Positions 54,909-64,000 of a DNA stretch of 64,000 bases are shown one piece after another. Source of the DNA: an uncultured Eudoraea sp. (GTDB taxonomy: Bacteria; Bacteroidota; Bacteroidia; Flavobacteriales; Flavobacteriaceae); the NCBI RefSeq assembly GCF_947260015.1, contig NZ_CAMYOM010000001.1:146456-210455 (forward strand), in the 5' to 3' direction. Below the pieces are notes generated by a model. The model ran no database searches, was not told the origin of the DNA, and saw nothing but the letters and a program-made list of their open reading frames with translations. The position numbers and the translations under genes were made by a program. Numbering within the stretch: position 1 is the stretch's first letter; each line of letters starts with the position of its first letter.

Positions 54909-57335
54909 ATGAAAATTTCCTATAACTGGTTAAAACAGTTTCTTAAGCTCGACTGGGAAGCAGAAAAAACAGGGGAACTTCTAACCAACTTAGGACTTGA
55001 AGTAGAAGGTATATCCCAATTCGAGTCTATTCCCGGCTCTTTAAAGGGTGTGGTAGTAGGCCATGTCCTGAGCTGTGAAAAGCATCCTGATGCAGATAGG
55101 TTAAAGCTCACTACAGTTGATATTGGTTTAGAAAAACCTGTTCAGATAGTTTGTGGCGCACCAAACGTGGAGGAGGGGCAAATGGTACCAGTGGCCACGA
55201 TAGGTTCTACCCTATATGCCAATGATGGAAAGACCCTGGTAATTAAGAAAGGAAAGATTCGGGGAGTTGAGAGTCATGGAATGATTTGTGCAGAAGATGA
55301 GTTAGGTTTAGGCCAAAGCCATGAAGGCATAATGGTTTTAAGTGAAACACTCAAACCGGGAACGGCTTGTTCTGAAGTATTTGAAATAGAGGAAGATGAA
55401 GTCTTTGAAATCGGTTTAACACCAAACAGGGCTGACGCTATGAGTCATCATGGAGTGGCGAGGGATCTGAAAGCTGGGCTTAATCAGAGAGATATTCAAA
55501 CAGAACTTATTACTCCATCCGCAAGTAATTTTAATGTTGAAAACAGATCGTTAAAAATAGATGTTGAGGTTGAAAATAATGACCTGGCACCGAGGTATTG
55601 TGGCGTAACACTTAGTAATCTTATTGTTCAGCCCTCACCGGACTGGTTAAAAAACAGATTACGGGCAATTGGAATTAGCCCTATTAATAATGTCGTAGAT
55701 GCCACTAATTACGTACTACATGAATTGGGTCAACCCTTGCATGCATTTGATGCCGATAGGATTTCTGGAAAAAAGATTGTCGTAAAAACTTTAACATCCG
55801 GAACTAAATTTATGACCCTTGACGGTGAGGAACGGATATTGCATGAAGAGGATTTGATGATATGTGATGATGAGAAACCAATGTGTATTGCCGGAGTTTT
55901 TGGAGGAATTAATACGGGCGTAACTGAAAATACCAAATCAATATTTCTTGAAAGTGCCTATTTTGATCCAGTTTCAATTAGGAAAACAGCCAAACGGCAC
56001 GGATTAAATACAGACGCATCTTTTCGTTTCGAAAGAGGTGTTGATATAAATAGTACCGAATACTGCTTGCGCAGAGCAGCTTTGTTGATAAGAGAGATCA
56101 CCGGAGGAGATATTACTTCGGACGTCGTAGATCTTTATCCCCGAAAGAAAGATGACTATCAGGTATTTCTTTCTTTCGAAAGAATTGACACCTTAATAGG
56201 TCAAAAAATACCCGCCGATACTATTAAGTCTATTTTGGCATCCCTGGATATCCAGGTTAAAAATTCTACCGAATCCGGATTAGGGCTTCTCATTCCATTT
56301 TACAGGGTAGATGTACAAAGAGAAGTTGATGTAATTGAAGAAATTTTAAGAGTTTACGGATATAACAATATTGATTTCAAAGAAAAGCTGAATGCTTCTA
56401 TTGCTTCCAGTACAAGATTTGAAGATCATAAACTCGAAAAACTAATTGGCGACATGCTGGCTTCGAGAGGTTTTTATGAAATTTTGACGAATAGTCTTAC
56501 CAGTCCTAATTATGACAAATTTCTGGGAAATAATTCTGAAGAATCCGGGGTTGCCATGTTAAATCCGTTAAGTACAGATTTGTCAGTTTTAAGACAAACC
56601 ATGCTATTTTCAGCATTAGAAACAGTGGCTTATAATATTAACAGAAAAAAACAGAACCTGAATTTTTTCGAATTTGGGAAAACTTACCAGAACTCGAAAT
56701 CAGATTATATAGAAACTAAGCACTTATCGTTAATTGTCACTGGTACCCGAAATGAAAACAGCTGGATCTCATCTTCCAGGCCCACAGATTTCTATTTTCT
56801 AAAAGCAGCTGTTGAATTGATTTTAGATCGCCTTGGTATTTCTAATTACGAATCTTTTTCCGAGCAGAATGACATTTTCATTGAAGGCCTCAGCCTGAAA
56901 AAAAGTAAAAGCGAATTAGTATCCTTTGGAATGGTTCAAAAAACTATTTTAAAAGAATTTGATATTAAACAAGAAGTCTTTTACGCCGATTTTAATTGGG
57001 ACACATTATCAGAAATCATAAACAAGAACGAAATAATATTTGAGAAGATTCCGAGATTTCCTGAGGTTAAAAGAGATTTAGCTTTATTATTGGACAAGGG
57101 TATAACATTCGATGAAATCAAAACTATTGCCTATGATACGGAAAGAAATCTACTGAAAAATATTACTCTTTTTGACGTTTATACCGGAAAAAATATTCCT
57201 CCGGAAAAAAAATCATACGCCGTAGGATTTACTATTGGGGACACCCGTAAAACATTAACGGACAAGCAGATCGAAAAGATTATGAAAAAACTGCAGCTGC
57301 GCTTTGAAAAAGAGTTAGGTGCAGAGTTACGCTAG
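54909..57335 (+). CDS. pheT: Phenylalanyl-tRNA synthetase beta subunit
   Basis: The 808-residue protein has the expected PheT domains: an EMAP/tRNA-binding-like domain (about 40-150), the B3/B4 editing domain (about 210-400, including RLRAIGISPINNVVDATNYV and FRFERGVD), the B5 domain, the catalytic-like core and a C-terminal FDX-ACB anticodon domain ending RFEKELGAELR. Length is normal. pheS is not adjacent, as is common in Bacteroidota. A good promoter lies just upstream. Confidence 0.96.
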   Translation: MKISYNWLKQFLKLDWEAEKTGELLTNLGLEVEGISQFESIPGSLKGVVVGHVLSCEKHPDADRLKLTTVDIGLEKPVQIVCGAPNVEEGQMVPVATIGSTLYANDGKTLVIKKGKIRGVESHGMICAEDELGLGQSHEGIMVLSETLKPGTACSEVFEIEEDEVFEIGLTPNRADAMSHHGVARDLKAGLNQRDIQTELITPSASNFNVENRSLKIDVEVENNDLAPRYCGVTLSNLIVQPSPDWLKNRLRAIGISPINNVVDATNYVLHELGQPLHAFDADRISGKKIVVKTLTSGTKFMTLDGEERILHEEDLMICDDEKPMCIAGVFGGINTGVTENTKSIFLESAYFDPVSIRKTAKRHGLNTDASFRFERGVDINSTEYCLRRAALLIREITGGDITSDVVDLYPRKKDDYQVFLSFERIDTLIGQKIPADTIKSILASLDIQVKNSTESGLGLLIPFYRVDVQREVDVIEEILRVYGYNNIDFKEKLNASIASSTRFEDHKLEKLIGDMLASRGFYEILTNSLTSPNYDKFLGNNSEESGVAMLNPLSTDLSVLRQTMLFSALETVAYNINRKKQNLNFFEFGKTYQNSKSDYIETKHLSLIVTGTRNENSWISSSRPTDFYFLKAAVELILDRLGISNYESFSEQNDIFIEGLSLKKSKSELVSFGMVQKTILKEFDIKQEVFYADFNWDTLSEIINKNEIIFEKIPRFPEVKRDLALLLDKGITFDEIKTIAYDTERNLLKNITLFDVYTGKNIPPEKKSYAVGFTIGDTRKTLTDKQIEKIMKKLQLRFEKELGAELR

Positions 57336-57336
57336 C

Positions 57337-57888
57337 TTACAATTGATTTGGTAAAATAACACTGTCAATTACGTGGATAACTCCATTACTCTGATTGGCA
57401 TCCGCAGAGGTAATCCTGGCTATATTTCCAAAACAATCGGTTAAAATAATATCCAGACCGTCCATCGTGGCTAATAGCTCATTACCCTGAACCGTAGTTA
57501 AACTGGCAATACCTTTACCCCTGCACATTTCCTTTAAAATTTTAGAAGCTGTAAAGTTACCGGCAACGATATGATAAGTAACAAAAGATTGTAAGGCTCT
57601 TTTATTTTCTGGTCTTAATAGTGCAGCTATTTTATCCGAAGACATTTTCTCAAAGGCTCTATCCGAAGGAGCAAAAACAGTAAATGGACCGTCACCAGCG
57701 AGCGTTTCCTCAAGATCTGCAGCTTTGACGGCAGCAAGGAGTATTTTGTGAATTTGAGATTCCTCAGTACTCCGAATTATTGTTTTGTTTAAAAGATCAT
57801 TATTTACAACAGCCAGGGAAGTTTGAGAAAAAGTCGTAATACAGGTCAATAAGGTAAGTAGGCTTAGGGGGGTTGCCAAAAACTTCAT
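57337..57888 (-). CDS. Secreted fasciclin-domain protein
   Basis: The 183-residue protein has a signal peptide (cleavage near residue 22) and one fasciclin (FAS1) domain with the H1 motif FTVFAPSDRAFEKM and the H2 segment NGVIHVIDSVILP. FAS1 domains mediate cell adhesion or surface binding. It is convergent with pheT, one base after its stop. Confidence 0.92.
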   Translation of the reverse strand: MKFLATPLSLLTLLTCITTFSQTSLAVVNNDLLNKTIIRSTEESQIHKILLAAVKAADLEETLAGDGPFTVFAPSDRAFEKMSSDKIAALLRPENKRALQSFVTYHIVAGNFTASKILKEMCRGKGIASLTTVQGNELLATMDGLDIILTDCFGNIARITSADANQSNGVIHVIDSVILPNQL

Positions 57889-58094
57889 GGGTATCTAATT
57901 TAAATTATTCGTTATTATCGATGAACGGTACAGCAATGTCGACAAGATACAATTATGGCGGACACAATCATATTAGTGAAAATGCATTTGATAGAATTTA
58001 ACAAAATATTAACTACGTCTAAATCTTAAACAGAATTTGTTTCACAAGTTCAATTCATTATTTTTGAGTCAATTGCTAAAAAAAGGAACCTATT

Positions 58095-58811
58095 ATGTTA
58101 TTAAAACCCACAAATATTCGGGAGCAACTCTATAAATCCAAACTTCAGTTCTCCGAAGAACAACTAATTAACGAAGTTTATTTGCTCTTGCAGAAATCTA
58201 CCGGAAAAGAAGGGAAAATTCTAAAAAAAATATCCGGTAACGCCAAAAGCGCAGAAAATAATTTCAATTTTGATCTTTTAGAAACAGATCGGATTTTTCA
58301 CATTGATCAAATAAAAGAAATCTGCATTAATTACAGACTTCGTTTTCTTGACTCAAAATATTTTAAAGGTCAGATTCCGGATAAAACCATTGATAAGATA
58401 AAACTGCTGGAACAAAAGCATAATATTGAAATTGAAGGCTTTAAAATTGTCGCCCCGTCAAAACTTTTCAAATTAGCAGATAAGGATGATCCCCTATTGT
58501 TTGCCCCTATTGGCAATGGATATTTTTATTTAATTGATAAATGGGGTAATGATTTGCATCCATTGCGTAGAATTCTGGTTTGGCCATTTAAGAATATTGT
58601 CAACCTTACATTACTTATAGTTTTGATTAGTTGGCTAGCTACACTCTTTATTCCTGACGGCCTTTTTTCCAAATCAAATTCGCAAATGGAATTTATGATA
58701 CTATTCTTTTTTATGTTTAAATCTATAGCAGCCGTAGTTATTTTCTATGGGTTCGCTTTGGGTAAGAATTTTAATCCCGCTATTTGGAATAGTAAATATT
58801 TTAATGCCTGA
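58095..58811 (+). CDS. Membrane protein of unknown function
   Basis: The 238-residue protein has a soluble N-terminal part (about 1-160), with a possible winged-helix-like section and a segment DPLLFAPIGNGYFYLIDKWGNDLHPLRR, followed by two transmembrane helices (about 170-190 and 200-225). No signal peptide is seen, so the N-terminal domain is probably cytoplasmic. I do not recognise the family. Confidence 0.7.
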   Translation: MLLKPTNIREQLYKSKLQFSEEQLINEVYLLLQKSTGKEGKILKKISGNAKSAENNFNFDLLETDRIFHIDQIKEICINYRLRFLDSKYFKGQIPDKTIDKIKLLEQKHNIEIEGFKIVAPSKLFKLADKDDPLLFAPIGNGYFYLIDKWGNDLHPLRRILVWPFKNIVNLTLLIVLISWLATLFIPDGLFSKSNSQMEFMILFFFMFKSIAAVVIFYGFALGKNFNPAIWNSKYFNA

Positions 58812-58870
58812 ACCTAGATACTGGCAAAAATCATATCATGTAAGTGTTCACTTTTTGCTATAGTGGCAAA

Positions 58871-60013
58871 TTAGTTGGTATACATTTGAAAAGGAACACC
58901 ATCCAGATCTATATTATCAATAAATGCAGGGTTGGGAATAGGTCTGATGCGCAATAGTCCCCCTTTATCGGGATCTCCTGATTTCTGATATCCAATTAAT
59001 ATAAGGTTGTTTTTGGCATCATAAGATACCATGCTGGTATCACCAATTTCGAAATCAATTAATTGTTCCTGCTCTGATAAAAAATTCTCATAGTAATAAA
59101 GAATTGCAGTATTATTTTCAAAATCATAAACAGCAGGAATATTTGGATATGAAGTCCCGGAAAAATTCGTAGGCATTGAATAATACAGATTTCCTAAGTC
59201 ATCATAATAGGAAGACTCAGCATCTCCGAATCTGGGTTCCTTACCTTCTTCATAACGAATAGTTGCAGTTATTGCCATTGTAGAACTGCTAATAAAAGAA
59301 TGTAAATCAGCATAACTGACTGTTATATTACCATCATCGGATTTAAAAATTCTTTGTACCTCAAATCCGAGATTTATATCAGCTACTAATTCTTCAATCC
59401 CGGCATCAAGAACTATCAAGGAATTTTTATTATCATCTTCTAAATCCTCTGATAAAATAAATACCTGATTATTTGAAAAAACTGCCTGTAAAGGTCTTTT
59501 ATCCAGTTCAATATCAACAAATTCCGGCTCTGAAATTGAAGTATCAATTATTCGAATATAATAAAGCGTCTCTTTGGCTCCTCCACCGGGAACCTCATAC
59601 CCAACATAGAAGTTATTTCCTGAATGCGCAAGTGCCCGAACAATAAGATCGCAATTTTCCAAATCATCAAAAACAACCGTTTTTTGTAAAGCGTCATTTT
59701 TAAAATCATATAAAGAAATTCTGCCTGAACAATCCGTTTGAGAATTAAAAATACTTATTTCATTTCCTTCTCTGTAAGTAACTGCGAGGGAGGAAATAGC
59801 TTCAAATTCACTTATCCCCGGATCTAAATAGATAGTCTCGGCATCGGCATCTAAACTAGTAAGCGATAGGACTTCATTAGATTTCACCAATAGTGAATAA
59901 TCGGCATCAACATTCGGAAAATCTTCATTTGTATTCTGATCTTCCCCGGTATCATCGCTGCACCCCATCATAAAAAAGGCCAACAATAGAAAGTAAATTC
60001 TAAAGGTTTGCAT
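58871..60013 (-). CDS. Beta-rich lipoprotein, unknown function
   Basis: The 380-residue product has a lipobox FMMGC with the Cys at 18, an acidic linker and then a series of beta repeats of about 40-50 residues (for example NNFYVGYEVPGGG and NQVFILSEDLEDD), like a beta-propeller. The acidic SDD/GED stretch after the lipidated Cys resembles the lipoprotein export signal of Bacteroidota, so it may be surface-exposed. No enzymatic motif is seen. Confidence 0.75.
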   Translation of the reverse strand: MQTFRIYFLLLAFFMMGCSDDTGEDQNTNEDFPNVDADYSLLVKSNEVLSLTSLDADAETIYLDPGISEFEAISSLAVTYREGNEISIFNSQTDCSGRISLYDFKNDALQKTVVFDDLENCDLIVRALAHSGNNFYVGYEVPGGGAKETLYYIRIIDTSISEPEFVDIELDKRPLQAVFSNNQVFILSEDLEDDNKNSLIVLDAGIEELVADINLGFEVQRIFKSDDGNITVSYADLHSFISSSTMAITATIRYEEGKEPRFGDAESSYYDDLGNLYYSMPTNFSGTSYPNIPAVYDFENNTAILYYYENFLSEQEQLIDFEIGDTSMVSYDAKNNLILIGYQKSGDPDKGGLLRIRPIPNPAFIDNIDLDGVPFQMYTN

Positions 60014-60042
60014 AGCATTAGGATTTGGGAGGTCCTATTCAG

Positions 60043-61671
60043 CTACACGGGTATTGCATACATTTTATCACGTTGTTCCCTTATAGCCTTGTCGGACATA
60101 TATTCATCAAACGTTAAATATCTGTCTATAGTATCTTTTGGAGTCAATTCTACGATCCTATTTGCCACGGTTTGAGCGAATTGATGGTCATGAGTAGTAA
60201 ATATAACTGTACCCTTAAAATTATTGAGCGAATTGTTAAAGGCTGTTATACTTTCAAGATCAAGGTGGTTGGTAGGTTCGTCTAACATCAGTACATTAGC
60301 CCTGATCATCATCATTCTACTAAGCATACATCGCACTTTTTCACCACCAGAAAGAACTGTACACTTTTTTAGTGCTTCTTCCCCGCTAAACAACATTTTA
60401 CCCAAAAAACCACGAATATATACTTCCTCTCTTTCCTCTTCGGTTTTGGCCCATTGCCGCAACCAATCCACCAAATTCAAATTTTCGTTGAAATAATCAG
60501 AATTATCAGCAGGCAAATAGGATTGCGCAGTTGTAATTCCCCAGTGATATGTACCTCTATCGGCTTTTCTTTTGCCGTTTATAATTTCATAAAAAGCAGT
60601 TGTCGCCCTGGAATCTCTGGACAAAATGGTCACTTTATCTCCTTTAGCTAAATTCAGATTTAAATTTTGGAACAATAATTCGCCATCCTCAGAACTTGCA
60701 GCTAAATTTTCAATATTCAAAATTTGGTCACCGGCTTGCCGTTCCTGTTCAAAAATTATTGCGGGGTATCTCCTACTCGACGGTTTGATGTCCTCAATCT
60801 TAAGTTTCGACAACATTTTTTTTCTTGAGGTTGCCTGCTTGCTTTTAGCGACATTGGCACTAAATCTTAAAATAAACTCTTGTAATTCTTTGGCCTTGTC
60901 TTCTGCTTTTTTGTTTTGTTGTGCCCTTTGCCTTGCTGCCAATTGACTGCTCTCATACCAAAAGGAGTAATTTCCGGAAAAGGAATTCATTTTACCAAAA
61001 TCTATATCTGAAATATTAGTACAAACGGCATCTAAAAAATGGCGGTCATGTGATACTACAATAACCGTATTATCATAGGAAGCCAGGAAATTTTCTAACC
61101 ATGTAATGGTTTCATAGTCCAAATCATTAGTGGGCTCATCCATAATTAAAACATCAGGATTGCCAAATAAGGCCTGTGCTAAGAGAACACGAACTTTTAA
61201 TTTTGAATCCAGTTCAGACATTAAGGTAAAATGCAATATCTCCGGAATTCCTAAATTTGATAACAAGGTAGCTGCATCACTATCAGCGTTCCAGCCATTC
61301 ATTTCTTCAAAGGTTACCTGTAGCTCTCCAATTCTATCCGCATTTTCATCACTATAGTCGGCATAAAGAGCATCTATTTCTTTTTTAATTTTATACAATG
61401 GTTTGTCACCCATAACTACAGTTTCAAGAACTGCTATATCATCATAGGCATTATGGTTTTGTTCTAAAACAGACATACGCCTGCCCGGTTCAAGGTTCAC
61501 CTTACCTGAGGTTGGGTCAATTTCACCTGAGAGTATTTTTAAAAAAGTAGATTTCCCTGCGCCATTGGCACCAATGATACCATAACAGTTGCCTTGTGTG
61601 AAACTAACATTTACTTCATCAAAAAGTATTCTTTTACCAAATTGAACTGATAAATTGGAAACAGATAGCAT
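60043..61671 (-). CDS. ABC-F family ATPase, YbiT-like, second ATP site degenerate
   Basis: From ATG 61671 the product has 542 residues (an upstream frame to 61764 is hydrophobic and unlikely to be translated). The first ABC domain has a good Walker A (GANGAGKST) and LIMDEPTNDLD but no LSGG-type signature (it reads LMSELDSKLKVRVL, as in YbiT). The second has LSGGEKVRC and LMLDEPTNHLD, yet its Walker A segment reads VTILSRDSRATTAFY, with neither the Gly-rich loop nor the Lys. ABC-F proteins act on the ribosome. The second site looks unable to bind ATP in the usual way. Confidence 0.88.
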   Translation of the reverse strand: MLSVSNLSVQFGKRILFDEVNVSFTQGNCYGIIGANGAGKSTFLKILSGEIDPTSGKVNLEPGRRMSVLEQNHNAYDDIAVLETVVMGDKPLYKIKKEIDALYADYSDENADRIGELQVTFEEMNGWNADSDAATLLSNLGIPEILHFTLMSELDSKLKVRVLLAQALFGNPDVLIMDEPTNDLDYETITWLENFLASYDNTVIVVSHDRHFLDAVCTNISDIDFGKMNSFSGNYSFWYESSQLAARQRAQQNKKAEDKAKELQEFILRFSANVAKSKQATSRKKMLSKLKIEDIKPSSRRYPAIIFEQERQAGDQILNIENLAASSEDGELLFQNLNLNLAKGDKVTILSRDSRATTAFYEIINGKRKADRGTYHWGITTAQSYLPADNSDYFNENLNLVDWLRQWAKTEEEREEVYIRGFLGKMLFSGEEALKKCTVLSGGEKVRCMLSRMMMIRANVLMLDEPTNHLDLESITAFNNSLNNFKGTVIFTTHDHQFAQTVANRIVELTPKDTIDRYLTFDEYMSDKAIREQRDKMYAIPV

Positions 61672-61847
61672 ACTTCTATTTTTAAAATTTTTGCAAAAAT
61701 AGTGAAAAATAATCCTAAGTAGCAATAATCCTCCATACGAATAATAGGCTTTCCCAATTAACAATGATTGTGAACTTTTAACTGTGCCTTAACAGCTTCA
61801 GCCTATTGGTTTGACTAGTTTTGTATACTGTAGGAAGCGAAAATTAT

Positions 61848-63227
61848 ATGAATAAAACTTTACTATATTTTATTATTTTCTTACTGGCAGCTTGTAATAC
61901 CGAAGAAAAGAAATCTCCAACGGTTTATTTTGGCGGGGAAATTGTAAATCCTAACAGCGAGTATCTTGTTCTGTTTAAAGGTGGTGTGGTTTTAGATACA
62001 GCACGTCTTGATGAGAATAATAGATTTTCCTTTAAATTGGATTCAGTAGATGAGGGTCTTCATCATTTTTACCACTTTCCGGAAGAGCAGTACGTGATAT
62101 TAGAGCGAGGTGATAGTTTACAATTAAGGCTAAATACAGTAGATTTTGATGAATCATTGGTTTTTTCGGGTACAAATGAACAGGTAAATAACTTTCTTTT
62201 GGAAATGTTTCTGTCCAATGAGGAGGAGGAAGAATTGATTTATGAGTACTATAGCCTTGAACCTGAAGCTTTTGCACTAAAAATAGACTCCTTAAAAAAT
62301 GTAAAACTTGAATTATTAAACAGCCTTTCTATCGAGGCTGAGCTCTCAGATAGTGCTATGGAAATAGCCAAAGCTGGTATTATGTATACTTCGTACATCT
62401 TCAAAGAAGCCTATCCGTTTTATCATAAAAAGAAAAAGGGTGAGAAATCTATTCATGATCTTCCGCCAGATTTTTATGACTACCGTGCCGATATAAATTA
62501 TGATCAGAATGGCCTGTGTTATTACCGGCCTTATTATAATTTCATGAAATATCATTTAGGCAACCTTTCATACATGGATTGTAAAAACGGCTGTGGAACA
62601 CAGAAAAAGATGGTCAAAAACCAACTTCATATTAATCAACACAAACTAAAGTTGATAGATAGCCTAATAAAGCAAAATGAACTTAGAGATAATTTGTTCA
62701 GGAATGTTGCCATGGATTATTTACTTAAATATGACAAGGAGGAAAATATTGAAATTTTCATTGAGGAATTTCATCAACTATCTGGTAATAATAGGCACAT
62801 ACACGAAATTAACGGACTATATGACGGAATAAGAAATTTACAACCTCAGAAAGAAATCCCGGAACTCATGGTATTTGATTCTGAAGGTAACAAGGTTTCC
62901 ATAAAGGACCTGGGAAAGGACAGAAAGGTTGTATTTTACTTTTGGTCAGCACCAGAAAAAAGGCATTTTACTAATATGATTAAACGCATTGATCTATTGA
63001 AAGATAAATATCCGGAGTATACTTTTATTGGTCTAAATGTTAGAACAGAACATGGTCGATGGAATAATATGCTCGAAGTTGCCCAACTAGATAAAAGCGA
63101 GCAATTTTGGACCGAGAATTTTGAAAAAGTTGCAAATACCCTAATTATCTATGACGCTAATAGAGGTATCATTACAAATGATGGCATAATTGTAGATGCT
63201 TTTGCTAATGTTTATACCTCTTTCTAG
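61848..63227 (+). CDS. Thioredoxin-fold lipoprotein lacking the CxxC pair
   Basis: From ATG 61848 the product has 459 residues: a lipobox LLAAC (Cys16), a DUF4369-like beta domain (about 25-110), a helical middle and a C-terminal thioredoxin-like domain starting near PELMVFDSEGNKVSIKDL. Where TlpA has WCxxC this protein has FWSAPEKRH, so both redox cysteines are absent. A non-redox binding role is likely. Its architecture parallels the CxxC-bearing lipoprotein at 53561. Confidence 0.8.
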   Translation: MNKTLLYFIIFLLAACNTEEKKSPTVYFGGEIVNPNSEYLVLFKGGVVLDTARLDENNRFSFKLDSVDEGLHHFYHFPEEQYVILERGDSLQLRLNTVDFDESLVFSGTNEQVNNFLLEMFLSNEEEEELIYEYYSLEPEAFALKIDSLKNVKLELLNSLSIEAELSDSAMEIAKAGIMYTSYIFKEAYPFYHKKKKGEKSIHDLPPDFYDYRADINYDQNGLCYYRPYYNFMKYHLGNLSYMDCKNGCGTQKKMVKNQLHINQHKLKLIDSLIKQNELRDNLFRNVAMDYLLKYDKEENIEIFIEEFHQLSGNNRHIHEINGLYDGIRNLQPQKEIPELMVFDSEGNKVSIKDLGKDRKVVFYFWSAPEKRHFTNMIKRIDLLKDKYPEYTFIGLNVRTEHGRWNNMLEVAQLDKSEQFWTENFEKVANTLIIYDANRGIITNDGIIVDAFANVYTSF

Positions 63228-63298
63228 AGTGCCGGTTTGTTTCGAGGAACAAACGTATATATATATTCATCGCACTTGACCGAAATGAAGTTTTTGAA

Positions 63299-63952
63299 TT
63301 AATTTCCCTTATTATAATCCGCTAAAAACTTTTCTAATCCTATATCTGTTAACGGATGTTTTAGCAGACCTTCAATGGCAGATAAAGGACCAGTCATAAC
63401 ATCAGCACCTAGTTTTGCACAGTCAATAATGTGCATGGTATGTCTTATTGAGGCAGCTAAAATTTCTGTTTCATACCCATAGTTGTCATAAATATGCCTT
63501 ATTTCTGAAATAAGGTTTAATCCGTCCGTGGATATATCGTCCAATCTTCCTATAAACGGTGAAACATATGTTGCCCCTGCCTTAGCTGCCAAAAGGGCTT
63601 GTCCCGGCGAAAAAACCAAAGTGCAATTTGTTCGAATGCCTTTGTCTGCAAAGTATTTAAGTGCTTTTACACCATCTCGGATCATAGGAACCTTAACTAC
63701 AATTTGTTCATGTAAATCTGCCAGCGCCTCCCCTTCTTTAATCATTCCCTGCAAATCTGTGGCAATTACCTCGGCAGATACATCACCATCAACAATGTTG
63801 CATATATCCACATAGTGTTTTAAGATATTATTTTTTCCGGTGATCCCCTCCTTTGCCATTAATGAAGGATTTGTAGTAACCCCATCCAAAACGCCAAGTT
63901 CCTGAGCGTCTTTAATCTGATCCAAGTTAGCGGTATCTATAAAAAATTTCAT
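63299..63952 (-). CDS. fsa: Fructose-6-phosphate aldolase/transaldolase-like (TalC/FSA type)
   Basis: The 217-residue TIM-barrel enzyme starts [20 protein letters not shown] (Asp6) and has GVTTNPSL at 24-31, Schiff-base Lys87 in IVVKVPM, and [19 protein letters not shown]. The short length is that of the TalC/FSA family, some members of which act as transaldolase. By eye I cannot separate the two activities. Confidence 0.9.
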   Translation of the reverse strand: MKFFIDTANLDQIKDAQELGVLDGVTTNPSLMAKEGITGKNNILKHYVDICNIVDGDVSAEVIATDLQGMIKEGEALADLHEQIVVKVPMIRDGVKALKYFADKGIRTNCTLVFSPGQALLAAKAGATYVSPFIGRLDDISTDGLNLISEIRHIYDNYGYETEILAASIRHTMHIIDCAKLGADVMTGPLSAIEGLLKHPLTDIGLEKFLADYNKGN

Positions 63953-64000
63953 GTTTTTCTATTGTTTATACAACTCTTGCGAGCTGTGTTTTTACTTTAT

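Noticed and set aside
58812-58870. Hairpin-like sequence around GCAAAAA and TTTTTGC
   Set aside because: The arms are short and AT-only, with a loop above 20 nt, so it does not qualify as a terminator.
63235-63254. Inverted repeat GTTTGTT / AACAAAC after the thioredoxin-like gene
   Set aside because: No T-run follows on either strand and the stem is weak, so I did not list it as a terminator.
1-64000. Mobile elements, CRISPR arrays, tRNA or rRNA genes
   Set aside because: I looked for regularly spaced repeats, transposase-like products and cloverleaf-like sequences and found none convincing by eye.

Overview
The window is a compact, AT-rich chromosomal segment of a member of the Bacteroidota, most likely a marine or gliding Flavobacteriaceae. 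The evidence is the set of family-typical genes (YfhO-type membrane protein, DUF4834, DUF4252 and CAL67264-family proteins, OMP_b-brl TonB receptor, short MenE, SPOR and TlpA lipoproteins), Bacteroidota-type promoters (TTG / TAnnTTTG), and many secreted proteins with signal peptides ending in AQ/CQ or a lipobox. I see no rRNA, tRNA, transposase, prophage or CRISPR. Nearly everything looks like core genome.

Layout. 1-4.2 kb: an incomplete YfhO-type membrane protein, DUF4834, an outer-membrane beta-barrel protein and a GNAT-like acyltransferase. 4.2-6.6 kb: two PLP enzymes, an alpha-oxoamine synthase (CapB-like) and a cysteine-synthase-fold enzyme (CapA-like). With the GNAT-like gene they form a probable sulfonolipid (capnine) locus. 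6.7-13.1 kb: S9 peptidase, YbaB, YegP, threonine aldolase, large zinc protease. 13.2-17.8 kb: prfB with its programmed +1 frameshift, an ArsC-like protein, a Lys-tailed periplasmic protein and a TonB-type receptor. 17.8-28.2 kb: fumC, a coiled-coil membrane protein, GNAT, MBL lipoprotein, EttA, CAL67264 protein, Gfo/Idh/MocA oxidoreductase, acyl-CoA carboxylase beta, M24 peptidase.

28.3-42.1 kb, all on the minus strand, is a menaquinone region (menE, CPBP protease, menC, menA, menD, menF, a PaaI-type thioesterase). Into it are set a UPF0173 hydrolase, a TPR sensor histidine kinase, a LytTR response regulator, a SPOR protein, CvfB and DUF2853. menB and menH are not seen. 42.1-48.9 kb: hydrolase-GNAT-VOC operon, a YD-like secreted protein, dnaK, an NTF2-like protein, panB and an RluA-type pseudouridine synthase. 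49-64 kb: DUF4252 lipoprotein, helical-repeat protein, leuA-leuB, thioredoxin-like lipoproteins, pheT, fasciclin protein, YbiT-like ABC-F protein and fsa.

The most striking signal is in the 745-bp gap between the LytTR regulator and the sensor kinase (34309-35053), which has no ORF. On the minus strand it holds three copies of the same 64-bp arrangement: two 6-bp direct repeats (TGTTGT on the plus strand) exactly 21 bp apart, then exactly 28 bp, then a TAnnTTTG-like -7 box. A 21-bp direct-repeat period is the usual geometry of LytTR binding sites. Two copies are followed by a short non-coding stretch of about 75-80 nt ending in a terminator hairpin; the third lies about 75 bp upstream of the kinase gene. 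I read this as a two-component system that controls two tandem small RNAs and its own kinase.
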